Assembly (NCBI RefSeq): GCF_900560745.1
Contig: NZ_LR025085.1
Span: 124,001-188,000 of the forward strand
From: Buchnera aphidicola (Cinara strobi)
GTDB taxonomy: Bacteria; Pseudomonadota; Gammaproteobacteria; Enterobacterales; Enterobacteriaceae
Direction of reading: 5' to 3'
DNA length: 64,000 bases
The position numbers were made by a program, and so were the translations under genes. Under the pieces are notes generated by a model. The model was given only the letters and a program-made list of their open reading frames with translations, was not told the origin of the DNA and ran no database searches. Position 1 is the first letter of the stretch; the number at the start of each line of letters is the position of its first letter. Shown piece after piece: positions 1 through 9,684 of this stretch.

Positions 1-918
1 TTTTCTGTAGGTTTTATAATTTTTAGTGCAAGTATTTTAAGTTTAATAGAGAGAAAGTTATTAGCATTATTTCAAAATAGATATGGTCCAAATAGAGTGG
101 GTTGGAAGGGATGTATGCAAGTATTTGCTGATGGAATCAAGTTACTTTTTAAAGAAGACTGGATTCCTCCTTTTAGTGACAAAATATTATTTTTGTTGGC
201 CCCGGTTATTTCTTTTGTATCGCTATTATTGGTTTGTTCAGTGATTCCTGTAACTTCGAATTTAATGGTTATTAATTTAAATATTGGAGTTTTATTTTTT
301 TTAATGATGTCTTCTTTATCTGTATACGGGGTTTTATTGGCTGGTTGGTCTAGTAATAACAAATATGCTTTATTAGGATCTCTTCGTGCAGTAGCTCAAA
401 TGTTGAGTTATGAAGTTTTTTTAGGTTTATCTTGTATGGGTCCAGTTATTCAGTGTGGATCTTTTAATTTAGTAGATATTGTTTATTCGCAAGAAAAAGT
501 ATGGAATATTGTTCCTCAGTTTTTTGGTTTTATAACTTTTTTTATTGCTTGTATTGCAGTTTGTCACAGACATCCTTTTGATCAACCTGAAGCAGAACAA
601 GAGTTAGCAGATGGATATCATATTGAATATTCTGGAATGAAGTTTGGTATGTTTTTTATTGGTGAATATATTTCTGTTATTACAGTATCAGCATTAATAG
701 TATGTTTATTTTTTGGAGGCTGGTTAGGTCCGTTTTTTTACCCAGGAATTTGGTTTATTTTAAAAGTGTTATTGTTTATATTTTTATTTATTTTATTGAG
801 AGCATCTCTTCCTAGGCCAAGATATGATCACGTTATGTTGTTTGCATGGAAGTTTTGTTTACCAATTTCATTGTTAAATTTGATATATACGTCTTTTAAA
901 GTATTGCTATATTTATAG
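1..918 (+). CDS. nuoH: NADH-quinone oxidoreductase subunit H, 5'-truncated by window edge
   Basis: Membrane subunit of Complex I next to the quinone cavity, linking the peripheral arm to the proton-pumping arm. The reading frame is open from base 1, so the first in-window GTG (base 97) is not the start; about 18 N-terminal residues lie outside compared with the 325-residue E. coli protein. Diagnostic stretches are [19 protein letters not shown] near the start, [11 protein letters not shown], the acidic quinone-channel loop [20 protein letters not shown] and the C-terminal [10 protein letters not shown]. The protein is hydrophobic with about eight membrane helices. It is the first gene of an uninterrupted same-strand run nuoHIJKLMN and lies 16 bases before nuoI. 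Nothing suggests decay. Confidence 0.97.
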   Translation, partial: FSVGFIIFSASILSLIERKLLALFQNRYGPNRVGWKGCMQVFADGIKLLFKEDWIPPFSDKILFLLAPVISFVSLLLVCSVIPVTSNLMVINLNIGVLFFLMMSSLSVYGVLLAGWSSNNKYALLGSLRAVAQMLSYEVFLGLSCMGPVIQCGSFNLVDIVYSQEKVWNIVPQFFGFITFFIACIAVCHRHPFDQPEAEQELADGYHIEYSGMKFGMFFIGEYISVITVSALIVCLFFGGWLGPFFYPGIWFILKVLLFIFLFILLRASLPRPRYDHVMLFAWKFCLPISLLNLIYTSFKVLLYL

Positions 919-934
919 GATAAAATTATAGATG

Positions 935-1480
935 ATGAGTATAAAGAATATTATTTTAGGGTTTTTTAGCTGTATACGTACCTGTATATTAATATTTTGC
1001 AACATATTTTCCCCTAGAGAAACAAGAATGTATCCCGAAGAACCGTTGAATTTATCTTTAAGGTATCGTGGACGAATTATTTTAACTAGAAATACTGATG
1101 GGTCAGAGCGATGTGTAGCATGTAACCTTTGTTCGGTAGTTTGCCCTGTTAACTGCATTTCTTTAAAAAAATCAGAAGATAAAGATGGTCGTTGGTATTC
1201 TGAATTTTTTCGGATAAATATTTCGCGTTGTATTTTTTGTGGTTTATGTGAAGAAGCTTGCCCGACAGCAGCAATTCAATTGATTCCAGATGTAGAGTTA
1301 AGCGAAATTAAAAGAAATAGATTAATTTATGAAAAAAAAAATTTATTGATTTCCGGTCCAGGAAAATTTCCTAAATATAATTTTTATTCTATTTCAGGGG
1401 TTAATAAAAAAAAAGTATTTAATGATGCTTCTTCAAAAAAAATATTAAATTGCATTGATGTTACTTCTTTATTACCATAA
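935..1480 (+). CDS. nuoI: NADH-quinone oxidoreductase subunit I (two 4Fe-4S clusters)
   Basis: Peripheral-arm ferredoxin-like subunit that passes electrons to the terminal cluster N2. Two CxxCxxCxxxCP motifs are intact: [12 protein letters not shown] (Cys60, 63, 66, 70) and [12 protein letters not shown] (Cys99, 102, 105, 109). Two ATG codons are adjacent at 932 and 935; I chose 935 because [10 protein letters not shown] then aligns residue for residue with E. coli MTLKELLVGF and gives 181 residues against 180. An N-terminal amphipathic segment precedes [11 protein letters not shown]. The end, IDVTSLLP, is also family-typical. It sits in the nuo operon 11 bases before nuoJ. Confidence 0.97.
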   Translation: MSIKNIILGFFSCIRTCILIFCNIFSPRETRMYPEEPLNLSLRYRGRIILTRNTDGSERCVACNLCSVVCPVNCISLKKSEDKDGRWYSEFFRINISRCIFCGLCEEACPTAAIQLIPDVELSEIKRNRLIYEKKNLLISGPGKFPKYNFYSISGVNKKKVFNDASSKKILNCIDVTSLLP

Positions 1481-1491
1481 GGAATAATTTT

Positions 1492-2001
1492 ATGGTTCTC
1501 ATATTTTATTTATTAAGTAGTTTTTCTATTTTATCTTCATTTTGGATAGTCGTAGGAGATAATCCAATTCATTGTTTGTTATTTTTAATTTTATTAATAT
1601 GTTCTCTTTCTGGAATTTTTTTTATTTTAGGTTCTTTTTTTATTGGAATATTAGAAATAATTATTTATGCTGGTGCGATTATGGTGTTATTTGTTTTGGT
1701 GGTAATGTTAATTGATTTAAATGAACGTAATTTTAATATTCCATTGAAAAATCTTAGTAAATTTTTTGATATTATTTCTATTTTTAGTTTATTGATAAGT
1801 TTATTTTTTTTAATTATCCAATTAGTTTTTCATAAGAAGAAGTTTTTAATGTTTCAGAATATTTGTATTAAAGAAATTGGTTTATGCTTATTCGGTAAAT
1901 ATATTTTTTTAGTCGAATTATCTTCTTTATTATTGTTGTCTTCTATAATATTAGTATGTTTATTTTTTAAAAAGATAAAGTTTATTTTTAATTCTTCATA
2001 A
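1492..2001 (+). CDS. nuoJ: NADH-quinone oxidoreductase subunit J
   Basis: Small membrane subunit of Complex I at the junction between NuoH and the antiporter-like subunits. It has 169 residues against 184 in E. coli; the missing part is the hydrophilic C-terminal tail. The conserved third helix is clear (EIIIYAGAIMVLFVLVVML), with five predicted membrane helices, and a late helix reads KYIFLVELSSLLLLSS. The start follows AAGGAATAATTTT, a good ribosome-binding site. Genes on either side are in the same operon; nuoK starts within 20 bases of its stop. Confidence 0.95.
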   Translation: MVLIFYLLSSFSILSSFWIVVGDNPIHCLLFLILLICSLSGIFFILGSFFIGILEIIIYAGAIMVLFVLVVMLIDLNERNFNIPLKNLSKFFDIISIFSLLISLFFLIIQLVFHKKKFLMFQNICIKEIGLCLFGKYIFLVELSSLLLLSSIILVCLFFKKIKFIFNSS

Positions 2002-2019
2002 AGGATGATATATAAAATT

Positions 2020-2322
2020 ATGTTTTTATTAAATCACGGGATTATTTTGTCTATTATTTTATTTTTTATTGGTCTTTTTTCTTTATTAATTCGAAAAAAT
2101 TTAATATTTATATTAATTAGTTTAGAGGTATTAACTCATTCAGTAATATTAGCAGTAGTATTAATTGGACATTATTGGAATCAACGGGATAGCCAAGTAA
2201 TGTATATTTTTATTGTAACTTCGTCTGCAGCTGAAATAAGTATTATATTGGCGATTTTTTTAAAAATATATCAACGTTATGGTACGTTAGATATATATAA
2301 ATTAAGTGAGATTTATAAATGA
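2020..2322 (+). CDS. nuoK: NADH-quinone oxidoreductase subunit K
   Basis: MrpC-like membrane subunit of Complex I with three helices and buried glutamates in the proton path. The reading frame is also open from an ATG at 2005, but starting at 2020 gives MFLLNHGIILSIIL, matching E. coli MIPLQHGLILAAIL, and exactly the E. coli length of 100 residues. The buried glutamates are visible in LISLEVLTHS and SSAAEISIIL. The possible ribosome-binding site AAGGA at 2001-2005 overlaps the nuoJ stop and is rather far from 2020, so the 2005 start cannot be excluded. Its stop overlaps the nuoL start (ATGA), suggesting coupled translation. Confidence 0.93.
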   Translation: MFLLNHGIILSIILFFIGLFSLLIRKNLIFILISLEVLTHSVILAVVLIGHYWNQRDSQVMYIFIVTSSAAEISIILAIFLKIYQRYGTLDIYKLSEIYK

Positions 2323-4202
2323 ATTTAATTTATTTTGTTATTTTTTCCCCTTTAATTAGTTTTTTTTTATTAATTTTTTTTCAAAAATTTATTTCTAATA
2401 GGCAGGTTGCAATAATTAGTATTATTTCTATGTTTATTTCTTTATTGTCATTTATTTATGTTGCATATGATTACTACTATCTATGTTATAAATCTATAAC
2501 TTTTCATATACCCTTTTTTCATTGGATGACTATAAAAAATTATAGTATTAAATTTAATTTTTTAGTAGATGTATATTCTTTATCAATGTTAGGAATGGTA
2601 TTGTTAATTAGTTTGTGTATTTATTTTTTTTCTTTTTGGTATATGAACAATTCTTTAGAATGCTCTAAATATTTTATGTATACGAATTTATTTATTTTTT
2701 TTATGATGTTATTTATATTAACTGAAAATTTGGTTAGTATGTTTTTTACTTGGGAAATAGTTGGTATTTTCTCATACTTATTAATTGGATTTTATTTTAA
2801 AAAAGAAGAAAATGGATATGCAGCAATTAAATCATTTTTAATGACACGCATAGGTGATGTATTTTTTTTAATATCTATTTTTTTAATTTTTTTTAAATTT
2901 CGTACATTAGATTTTTTTGTTTTAAATCATTTAAGAGGAGAAATAATTTATTTAAATAGTTGTTCATATTATATATTTTTTATTGCTTTTTTCTTGATTC
3001 TTGCTGCAGTAGGTAAATCTGCTCAAGTTCCTTTTCATACTTGGTTAACTAGTGCTATGTGTGGGCCTACACCAGCATCTGCATTAATTCATGCAGCTAC
3101 ATTAGTAACTATGGGCGTTTATTTGATTATTCGATTGTATGCTTTATTTTTATATAACTTATATATAATGCGTTTGTTATCTAGTATTGGTTGTATTACT
3201 ATTATAATATCCAGTATTTCAGCTATTTTTGAAAAAGACATTAAGCGTATTTTAGCGTTTTCTACTATCAGTCAAATTGGTTATATGTTTTTAGCATTAG
3301 GAACTAATAATGTTTTAGGTGCTTTTTATCATTTAATATTCCATTCATTTTTTAAATCGTTATTATTTTTATCTGCAGGATCAATTATTAAACATATGAA
3401 TGGTGAAAGAAATATTTTAAAAATGGGTGGGTTATATAGGAAAATGCCGTTTATATATGTTGTTTTTCTTATTGGATGTAGCTCTCTAGCTTCATTTCCA
3501 TTTTTAAGTTCTAGTTGTTACAGTAAAGGAGAAATTTTGTTAAATCTTCTCGCAAAGAAAGAAAATATTTTTTTTTTATGTAGTCTTTTAGGAGTATTTC
3601 TAACCTCTATATATTCATTTAGAATGATATTTTTAGTTTTTCATGGTTATAATAAATCTATTATACTGTCCATTCAAAAAAATTTTTTTTATTACCTTTC
3701 CATGATCTTTTTATGTTTAGGCTGTACTCCTTGTACTTGGTATATTCTTTCTAAGATTTTTTTAAATATGATTTATATTCCTGAGATTATTAGGATTCAA
3801 TATTGGTATATAGAATATATTTCTTTTGGGGTTACATTGGTTGGATTAATGTGTGTATACATATTTTATATAAAACAGCCTATTTTTTTTAAAGGACATT
3901 GTTTAAAGATTATATTTTTTCCGTTAACTTCATTAGTATTCAATGATTGGTTTTTTGATATTTTTTATTCTTATTTTTTTGTACGATCATATTTAAATAT
4001 TATAAAATATTTTAATAGTAAGAATTATTTTAATATAGAAAAATATTTTCTAAATTTTATCAATTTTTCTAAAAAAGAAATATTTAAAATAGAATTAATA
4101 AATATTGTTTACCATATTAAATGGTATATCTATTGTTTAGAAATAGTTTTAATTTTGATGTTTTTAGAAAAAATACTTGTAAGTAGATGGCGTTTTTTAT
4201 AA
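2319..4202 (+). CDS. nuoL: NADH-quinone oxidoreductase subunit L
   Basis: Distal antiporter-like proton-pumping subunit of Complex I with the long lateral helix. At 627 residues it slightly exceeds the E. coli protein (613). The channel residues are present: the glutamate in FFTWEIVGIFSYLLIGFY (about residue 146), the lysine in AAVGKSAQVPFHTWL, the histidines in YHLIFHSFFKSLLFLSAG, and the lysine in YSKGEIL. The C-terminal third is very rich in Phe, Ile and Lys but keeps a final membrane helix before RWRFL. It overlaps nuoK by four bases; a 74-base spacer, the longest in the operon, separates it from nuoM. Confidence 0.97.
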   Translation: MNLIYFVIFSPLISFFLLIFFQKFISNRQVAIISIISMFISLLSFIYVAYDYYYLCYKSITFHIPFFHWMTIKNYSIKFNFLVDVYSLSMLGMVLLISLCIYFFSFWYMNNSLECSKYFMYTNLFIFFMMLFILTENLVSMFFTWEIVGIFSYLLIGFYFKKEENGYAAIKSFLMTRIGDVFFLISIFLIFFKFRTLDFFVLNHLRGEIIYLNSCSYYIFFIAFFLILAAVGKSAQVPFHTWLTSAMCGPTPASALIHAATLVTMGVYLIIRLYALFLYNLYIMRLLSSIGCITIIISSISAIFEKDIKRILAFSTISQIGYMFLALGTNNVLGAFYHLIFHSFFKSLLFLSAGSIIKHMNGERNILKMGGLYRKMPFIYVVFLIGCSSLASFPFLSSSCYSKGEILLNLLAKKENIFFLCSLLGVFLTSIYSFRMIFLVFHGYNKSIILSIQKNFFYYLSMIFLCLGCTPCTWYILSKIFLNMIYIPEIIRIQYWYIEYISFGVTLVGLMCVYIFYIKQPIFFKGHCLKIIFFPLTSLVFNDWFFDIFYSYFFVRSYLNIIKYFNSKNYFNIEKYFLNFINFSKKEIFKIELINIVYHIKWYIYCLEIVLILMFLEKILVSRWRFL

Positions 4203-4276
4203 ATAAGTATTATTAAAAATATAATGGACTGACTTTTATTCAAGATAAAGTAAATAAAATAAGGATAACATAGTTT

Positions 4277-5788
4277 ATGATTCTTCTGATTTTTATTTTA
4301 ACACCTGTTTTTGGAGCTGTATTATCATATTTAATATCCTATGTTAAAAATACATTCCCTCGTTATGTAGCTTTTTGTTCTATTTTTTTTTGTTTTGTTC
4401 TTTCTTTATTTTTTTATTTTAATAATTTTTATTTTACGAAAATTGTAGCCTCTTCAGTTAATTTATACTCTATTTTTTATTGTAACTGGTTTCCTGAATA
4501 TGGAATTTCTTTTTATTTTGGTATAGACAAGCTATCTTGGTGTATGATTTTTTTAACATCTATACTAGGTTTAGTTGCAATTTTTTGTGAATGGAATTCT
4601 GTTCATGATCATTCAGGGATGTTTTATTTCTTTTTATTGCTGGTAATTGCAGGTATATTTGGTATTTTTTTATCCTTTGATATGATAATATTTTTTTTGT
4701 TTTGGGAAATGATATTGATTCCTATTTATTTTTTAATTTTTTTTTGGGGTAATTTTCATAGAAATAAAAATTATGTTTATTTTTCTGCTAATAAATTTTT
4801 TATTTATTCACAGTTATCTGGTTTTATTTTATTATTTTCTATTTTAAGTTTATCTTGTATTTATCATAATTATTCGGGAATTTGGACGTTTAATTATTTT
4901 ATTTTAAAAAATATTATTTTATCAGATCGCATTGAAGTTTTTTTAATGTTTAGTATATTATTAGCTTTTGTAATAAAAATTCCATTAGTTCCTTTTCATA
5001 GTTGGATGCCAGATCTTCAAGAATGTTTGCCTTTTTCTAATTCAGTTGACTTAATTATAATATTGCTAAAACCAGCGATATATGGATTATTGCGATTTAA
5101 TTTAGTATTTTTTCCTCATTCATTACATAAATTTTCTCTTTTTTTAATGTGTTGGGGACTGTTTTCTATGTGGTATGGATCTATAATGGCTTTTTCTCAA
5201 AGTAATCTTAAAAGATTAATAGCGTTTTCTTCTATTTCTAGTATGGGTATTATTTTTTCAGCTTTGCATAGTGAAAATATCTTTGCTTATCAAGGGATGA
5301 TTATATATTTATTATCTTATATGATATCTACTACTGCTTTATTAATTCTTATTAATAAGATTTTTAAGCACATGAAAACACATAATATACGTCATATTCG
5401 TGGATTGTGGTCGTGTATGCAATTTATTCCTTCATTTTTTTTATTTTTTTCGTTTGCTAATTTAAATATTCCGATTACTGGGAATTTTAGTGGTGAATTT
5501 ATGATGTTTTATGGGATTTTTTCATCTTTTCCTATTATTAGTTGTTTATTTATTTTTGGTTTGATTTTTTCTTCTATTTATTCGTTAATGATGATACAAC
5601 GGGTTTGTTACGGTACTACTAATCATTGTGTAGTTAAAAATGAATTAACTGTCTTTGATATAATTTTATTAACTTTTTTCACTATATTGTTAATAGCCTT
5701 AGGGTTAAATCCTAATTTTATCTTACAATTTTCTCATGATATATCAGAGAAATTATATCAAAATTATATTTTTTTGATTACTAGGTAA
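4277..5788 (+). CDS. nuoM: NADH-quinone oxidoreductase subunit M, two conserved histidines replaced
   Basis: Central antiporter-like subunit of Complex I. It has 503 residues (E. coli 509) and numbering matches E. coli through most of its length: Glu144 (LFWEMILIP), Lys234 and His241 (IKIPLVPFHSW), Lys265 (ILLKPAIYGLLRF) and Glu407 (TGNFSGEFMMF) are all present. Two membrane histidines of the family are not: residue 322 is Ser (AFSSISSMGI, normally SISHMG) and residue 348 is Tyr (LLSYMIST, normally IAHGLSA). Another usually conserved stretch, HSQAPTAGSVD, reads QECLPFSNSVD. The frame is intact, so the gene is presumably used; ion translocation through this subunit may be altered. Confidence 0.96.
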   Translation: MILLIFILTPVFGAVLSYLISYVKNTFPRYVAFCSIFFCFVLSLFFYFNNFYFTKIVASSVNLYSIFYCNWFPEYGISFYFGIDKLSWCMIFLTSILGLVAIFCEWNSVHDHSGMFYFFLLLVIAGIFGIFLSFDMIIFFLFWEMILIPIYFLIFFWGNFHRNKNYVYFSANKFFIYSQLSGFILLFSILSLSCIYHNYSGIWTFNYFILKNIILSDRIEVFLMFSILLAFVIKIPLVPFHSWMPDLQECLPFSNSVDLIIILLKPAIYGLLRFNLVFFPHSLHKFSLFLMCWGLFSMWYGSIMAFSQSNLKRLIAFSSISSMGIIFSALHSENIFAYQGMIIYLLSYMISTTALLILINKIFKHMKTHNIRHIRGLWSCMQFIPSFFLFFSFANLNIPITGNFSGEFMMFYGIFSSFPIISCLFIFGLIFSSIYSLMMIQRVCYGTTNHCVVKNELTVFDIILLTFFTILLIALGLNPNFILQFSHDISEKLYQNYIFLITR

Positions 5789-5796
5789 CTTCAGTT

Positions 5797-7260
5797 ATGA
5801 TTAGATTATTTTATAACATTAAATCTATATTACCAATTTTTATATTTATTTTTTCTATGGTTGCTATATTTTATAGCATTTATTTAAAAAAAAGTATGTA
5901 TTGGGGATATATAATTTCTATATTAAGCATCTTTTTTAGTATTTTAACAGTCTTATATTTAAGAAATTTAATTTCAGAATATTGTTCTGATTTAATTAAA
6001 GTTGATCAATATTCTTATTTTTCTATTTTTATTTTATTAATTTCAAGTTTTTATACTTGTATTTTTTCTCATCCATGGTTTTTATTTAAAACTCAACGTT
6101 CTATTGAATTTTATTTTTTTATTTTTTTATCTACTATTGGTGGTATTATAGTTTCTATATCATTTCATTTTTTTACTTTATTCTTAGGAATAGAATTATT
6201 ATTTTTACCATTATTGGGTATTTTGATGTTTTTTCCTAAATCTAAAAAGAATTTATTATCCTTAATGGTATACATGATATTATCTATTTTTTCTTCTACT
6301 TTGTTATTATTAGGTTTTTCTTTTATTTACTTTGTTTCTGGACGGTTATGTTTTTCGTATTTTTCGTATTTTTTTATATTTAATCCTTCTTTAATGTTAG
6401 GAAGCATTATGTTGTCAGGAATAGGGATATTATGTTTATCTCTTTTTTTTAAGTTATCCCTATTTCCTTTACATACCTGGTCTCCTGGTATATATGAAAA
6501 CGTTAATTCTTGTTCGTTGATTTATTTTTCTACAGTAACCAAAATTGCGATTTTGTCATTTTTAATGCATCTTTTTTTATATGTTCCATTTTTATTTCAA
6601 ACATCTTCCTTATATTTTATTATTAAATTTTTTGCTTTAGCTTCTGTGATATTTGGTAGTATAGCAGCTATTATTCAAACTAATATACAAAAAATAATAG
6701 GTTACTTATCAATTTCTAATCTTGGAATATTAATATTAATTATATTAACATTTTCTTATAGTAATTCTTTATTACTAACTAAGTTATTATCAATTTATTT
6801 ATTTAACTATGTATTAAGCATCATTGGTTTTTTTAGTATTAAAAGTATTGTTGATTTAAGTTTTTTTTCTCAAAATAATTGTTTTATTACTACAGATAAT
6901 TCTTTAATTGGTCTTTTTTGGATAGATCCTGTTTTAGGGATTACAATGACAATCATTTTGTTTTCTTTATCTGGTTTTCCTATTACTTTAGGATTTTGGG
7001 GAAAATTTTTTTTCTTAAGGTATTTAATTCAAAAGAATTTTTTTTTTACAGTATTAGTGATTATTACTAGCGGTATAATTGGGACTCAAAGTTACTTGTT
7101 TGTTCTTAGAAGTTTATACTTTAAAAAAATTCAAAATGAACAGATAAATAAAAAATTTAATTTTTGTATTACTCAATTGCAAAAAATTTTAATTGTATGT
7201 ATTGGTTTAATTTTAGTAATTTTAGGATTATTTCCTAAAGTAATTTTTAATTTTTTTTAA
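5797..7260 (+). CDS. nuoN: NADH-quinone oxidoreductase subunit N
   Basis: Third antiporter-like proton-pumping subunit of Complex I and last gene of the nuo operon. It has 487 residues (E. coli 485) with about 14 membrane helices. Recognisable segments are the acidic helix LGIELLFLPLLGIL, FKLSLFPLHTWSPGIYE, and SGFPITLGFWGKFFFLRY with the lysine that takes the place of the NuoM glutamate. Several usually conserved spots have drifted: TPDVYQGAP became SPGIYENVN, and the SIAHLGY helix reads SISNLGI without its histidine. A strong hairpin about 90 bases downstream probably ends the operon transcript. Confidence 0.95.
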   Translation: MIRLFYNIKSILPIFIFIFSMVAIFYSIYLKKSMYWGYIISILSIFFSILTVLYLRNLISEYCSDLIKVDQYSYFSIFILLISSFYTCIFSHPWFLFKTQRSIEFYFFIFLSTIGGIIVSISFHFFTLFLGIELLFLPLLGILMFFPKSKKNLLSLMVYMILSIFSSTLLLLGFSFIYFVSGRLCFSYFSYFFIFNPSLMLGSIMLSGIGILCLSLFFKLSLFPLHTWSPGIYENVNSCSLIYFSTVTKIAILSFLMHLFLYVPFLFQTSSLYFIIKFFALASVIFGSIAAIIQTNIQKIIGYLSISNLGILILIILTFSYSNSLLLTKLLSIYLFNYVLSIIGFFSIKSIVDLSFFSQNNCFITTDNSLIGLFWIDPVLGITMTIILFSLSGFPITLGFWGKFFFLRYLIQKNFFFTVLVIITSGIIGTQSYLFVLRSLYFKKIQNEQINKKFNFCITQLQKILIVCIGLILVILGLFPKVIFNFF

Positions 7261-7350
7261 ATAATTTCTAATGATTATAGATATAATATAATGATATAAA
7301 AATTATATTTTAAAAAATAAAAATTTAAATTATAAATTATATATAATATA

Positions 7351-7372
7351 ATGTTGGAATTTTTTCCAACAT
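7351..7372. terminator. Hairpin between convergent nuoN and prs
   Basis: Perfect 9-bp inverted repeat ATGTTGGAA/TTCCAACAT with a four-T loop in the 180-base convergent spacer. It is followed by A/T-rich sequence on both strands (ATTTATTATA on the plus strand), so it can serve as a bidirectional Rho-independent terminator. Its three G-C pairs stand out in this base composition. Confidence 0.75.
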
Positions 7373-7440
7373 TTATTATAAAAAAAAATTTATTTAAATA
7401 ATAAGAATTTATTACATAATATAATTTTTTTTATTTTTTT

Positions 7441-8388
7441 TTAATTAAAAAACATTTCTGAAATTGATTGCTCTTGATGGATTCGATGAATAGCTTCTGC
7501 TATTATTTCTGATACAGTTATTACTCTAATATTTTTTAAAAATTTTATTTTTTGAGAGAGAGGAATAGTATCACATATAATAACTTCATCTATACATGAT
7601 GTTTTTAGGTTATAGTATGCCTGACCCGAAAAAATAGGATGAGTTGCATATGCATAAATATTACGTGATCCATATTTTTTTAGTGCTTCAGCAGCTTTAC
7701 ATAATGTTGATCCGGTATCAATCATATCATCTATTAAGATACAATCTTTATTTTTTATATTTCCAATAATATGCATTACTCGAGAAATGTTTATGCTTGG
7801 CCTGCGTTTGTCAATAATAGCCATTTCAGAATCATTTAATAATTTTGCAATAATTCTTGTTCGTATAATTCCCCCAATATCTGGGGATACAAATACTGGA
7901 TTTAAGAAATTCATTGCTTTAAGATCTTTTAGAAAAATAAAACTAGTAAAAATATTGTCTATAGGAATATTAAAAAATCCTTGGATTTGTTCAGAATGTA
8001 AATCAACTGTTAAAATTCGATCTACTCCAGCGCTAGACAAGATATCAGCAATAACTTTTGCAGTAATAGGTACTCGTGAAGATCTAATTCTTCTATCTTG
8101 TCGAGCATAACCAAAATAAGGAATTACAGCTGTAATTCTTCCAGCAGAAGCTCTCCTTAATGCATCAATCATAATTATTAACTCCATAACATTATCATTT
8201 ACAGGAGAGCAAGTAGATTGTATTAAAAAAACATCTGATCCTCTTATATTTTCATTTATTTGTACGCTAACTTCCCCGTCACTAAATTTACTAACAGAAG
8301 CATCACCTAATTTAATTTTTAAATGTTTAGAGATATTATTAGCTAAATTTAAAACAGAATTTCCAGAAAATAATTTAATTCCCCTCAT
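7441..8388 (-). CDS. prs: Ribose-phosphate pyrophosphokinase (PRPP synthase)
   Basis: Makes PRPP from ribose 5-phosphate and ATP for nucleotide, histidine and tryptophan synthesis. The frame is open further upstream, but the ATG at 8388 is preceded by AGAGGA and starts [10 protein letters not shown], giving 315 residues, the E. coli length. Motifs are intact: [37 protein letters not shown], the catalytic-histidine region [14 protein letters not shown], and the PRPP loop [14 protein letters not shown]. It runs convergent to nuoN and divergent from prfA, with about 200 bases in between that must hold both promoters. Confidence 0.97.
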   Translation of the reverse strand: MRGIKLFSGNSVLNLANNISKHLKIKLGDASVSKFSDGEVSVQINENIRGSDVFLIQSTCSPVNDNVMELIIMIDALRRASAGRITAVIPYFGYARQDRRIRSSRVPITAKVIADILSSAGVDRILTVDLHSEQIQGFFNIPIDNIFTSFIFLKDLKAMNFLNPVFVSPDIGGIIRTRIIAKLLNDSEMAIIDKRRPSINISRVMHIIGNIKNKDCILIDDMIDTGSTLCKAAEALKKYGSRNIYAYATHPIFSGQAYYNLKTSCIDEVIICDTIPLSQKIKFLKNIRVITVSEIIAEAIHRIHQEQSISEMFFN

Positions 8389-8591
8389 AGTTCCTCTTAT
8401 AAAGAATAATATAATATTTTTTTTAAATAGTTTTTTATGATACATATATTATTTTTAATTTAAATATTTTAAAAATATTTTATATAATATCTTTAACTAT
8501 AATATGATATTATAAATTATATATTAATATATTTTTATTGATATAGATTTTTTAATTTTCTTATTTTTTTATAGAAAAAGGATTTATTTTT

Positions 8592-9671
8592 ATGAAAAAA
8601 TCTATAATTACGAAAATGCAAAATTTAATAAAAAGATATGAAGAACTAGAATTATTGTTATCAAGTAATGATACAGTTTTTGATAAAGAAGAATTTTTAA
8701 AGTTATCAAAAGAATATTCTAGTTTATTTGATTTACATAAAATTTTTGTTTCTTGGTTAGAAGTAAAATCAGAAATAAAAAATATTAAATTATTGTTAAA
8801 TGATTCTGTGATTGGTGAATTAGCTGAAGAAGAGTTATTTTTAGCGAAAAAAAAAAAAAAAATTATTGAAAAAAAGATCAAAATCTTATTGATACCTATT
8901 GATCCATATGATAAAAATAGTTGTTTTATTGAAATACGGGCAGCTACAGGGGGAAATGAGGCTGCTATTTTTTCTGGAGATTTGTGTAAAATGTATATGC
9001 GGTATGCTGATTTAAAATCCTGGAAAGTAAAAATTATTAATTTTCATATAGGTGAAAAAGGCGGTTATAAGGAAATTGTATTAAAGGTTTCTGGTTCTGG
9101 AGTATGTGGACGATTAAAGTTTGAATCTGGAGGACATAGAGTACAGCGTGTTCCAAAAACAGAATCACAAGGACGTGTTCATACTTCTGCGTGCACTGTA
9201 GCTATTATGCCTGAGCCGTCTATATCAGAAAAAATTATTTTAAATAGTGTAGATTTAAAAATAGATACTTTTCGTTCTTCTGGTGCCGGAGGGCAGCATG
9301 TTAATACAACAGATTCTGCCGTTCGTATTACACATATTCCTACTGGATATACAGTAGAATGTCAAGATGAACGTTCACAACATAAAAATAAAGAAAAAGC
9401 ATTATCAGTTTTATCTGCAAAAATTTATTCTGAACATTGTGCAAAAAAAGAATTAGAAAGTTCTTTAATGAGAAGAAATTTACTAGGAACAGGATCTCGG
9501 ACAGATAGGAATAGAACATATAACTTTTCTCAAAATCGGGTGACAGATCATCGTATTAATTTGACGATATATCGTTTAAATGAAGTTTTATCTGGTAAGT
9601 TAGATTTATTAATAGAACCTTTATTACAGGAGCATCAAGCAGATTTGTTATTAACAGTGGAAAAAAAATAG
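8592..9671 (+). CDS. prfA: Peptide chain release factor 1
   Basis: Terminates translation at UAA and UAG. It has 359 residues (E. coli 360). The hydrolysis motif GGQ is present in [17 protein letters not shown], and the stop-reading tripeptide at residues 188-190 is PKT (VPKTESQGR) where E. coli has PAT. An unbroken run of 16 A at 8847-8862 encodes AKKKKKII in the N-terminal domain and could cause slippage. The ribosome-binding site is AAAAGGA 10 bases upstream of ATG. It is followed by the gene for its own methylase, prmC, 13 bases downstream, as in E. coli. Confidence 0.97.
   Translation: MKKSIITKMQNLIKRYEELELLLSSNDTVFDKEEFLKLSKEYSSLFDLHKIFVSWLEVKSEIKNIKLLLNDSVIGELAEEELFLAKKKKKIIEKKIKILLIPIDPYDKNSCFIEIRAATGGNEAAIFSGDLCKMYMRYADLKSWKVKIINFHIGEKGGYKEIVLKVSGSGVCGRLKFESGGHRVQRVPKTESQGRVHTSACTVAIMPEPSISEKIILNSVDLKIDTFRSSGAGGQHVNTTDSAVRITHIPTGYTVECQDERSQHKNKEKALSVLSAKIYSEHCAKKELESSLMRRNLLGTGSRTDRNRTYNFSQNRVTDHRINLTIYRLNEVLSGKLDLLIEPLLQEHQADLLLTVEKK
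8847..8862 (+). repeat. In-frame A16 homopolymer in prfA
   Basis: Sixteen consecutive A residues inside the intact prfA frame, coding for a lysine run. Tracts of this length are prone to polymerase slippage; the frame as given is uninterrupted. Confidence 0.9.
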
Positions 9672-9684
9672 ACTGGTATACATA

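Noticed and set aside
7787-8110. Plus-strand open frame of 107 codons inside prs
   Set aside because: Mirror frame of the strongly conserved prs coding strand; no independent signal.
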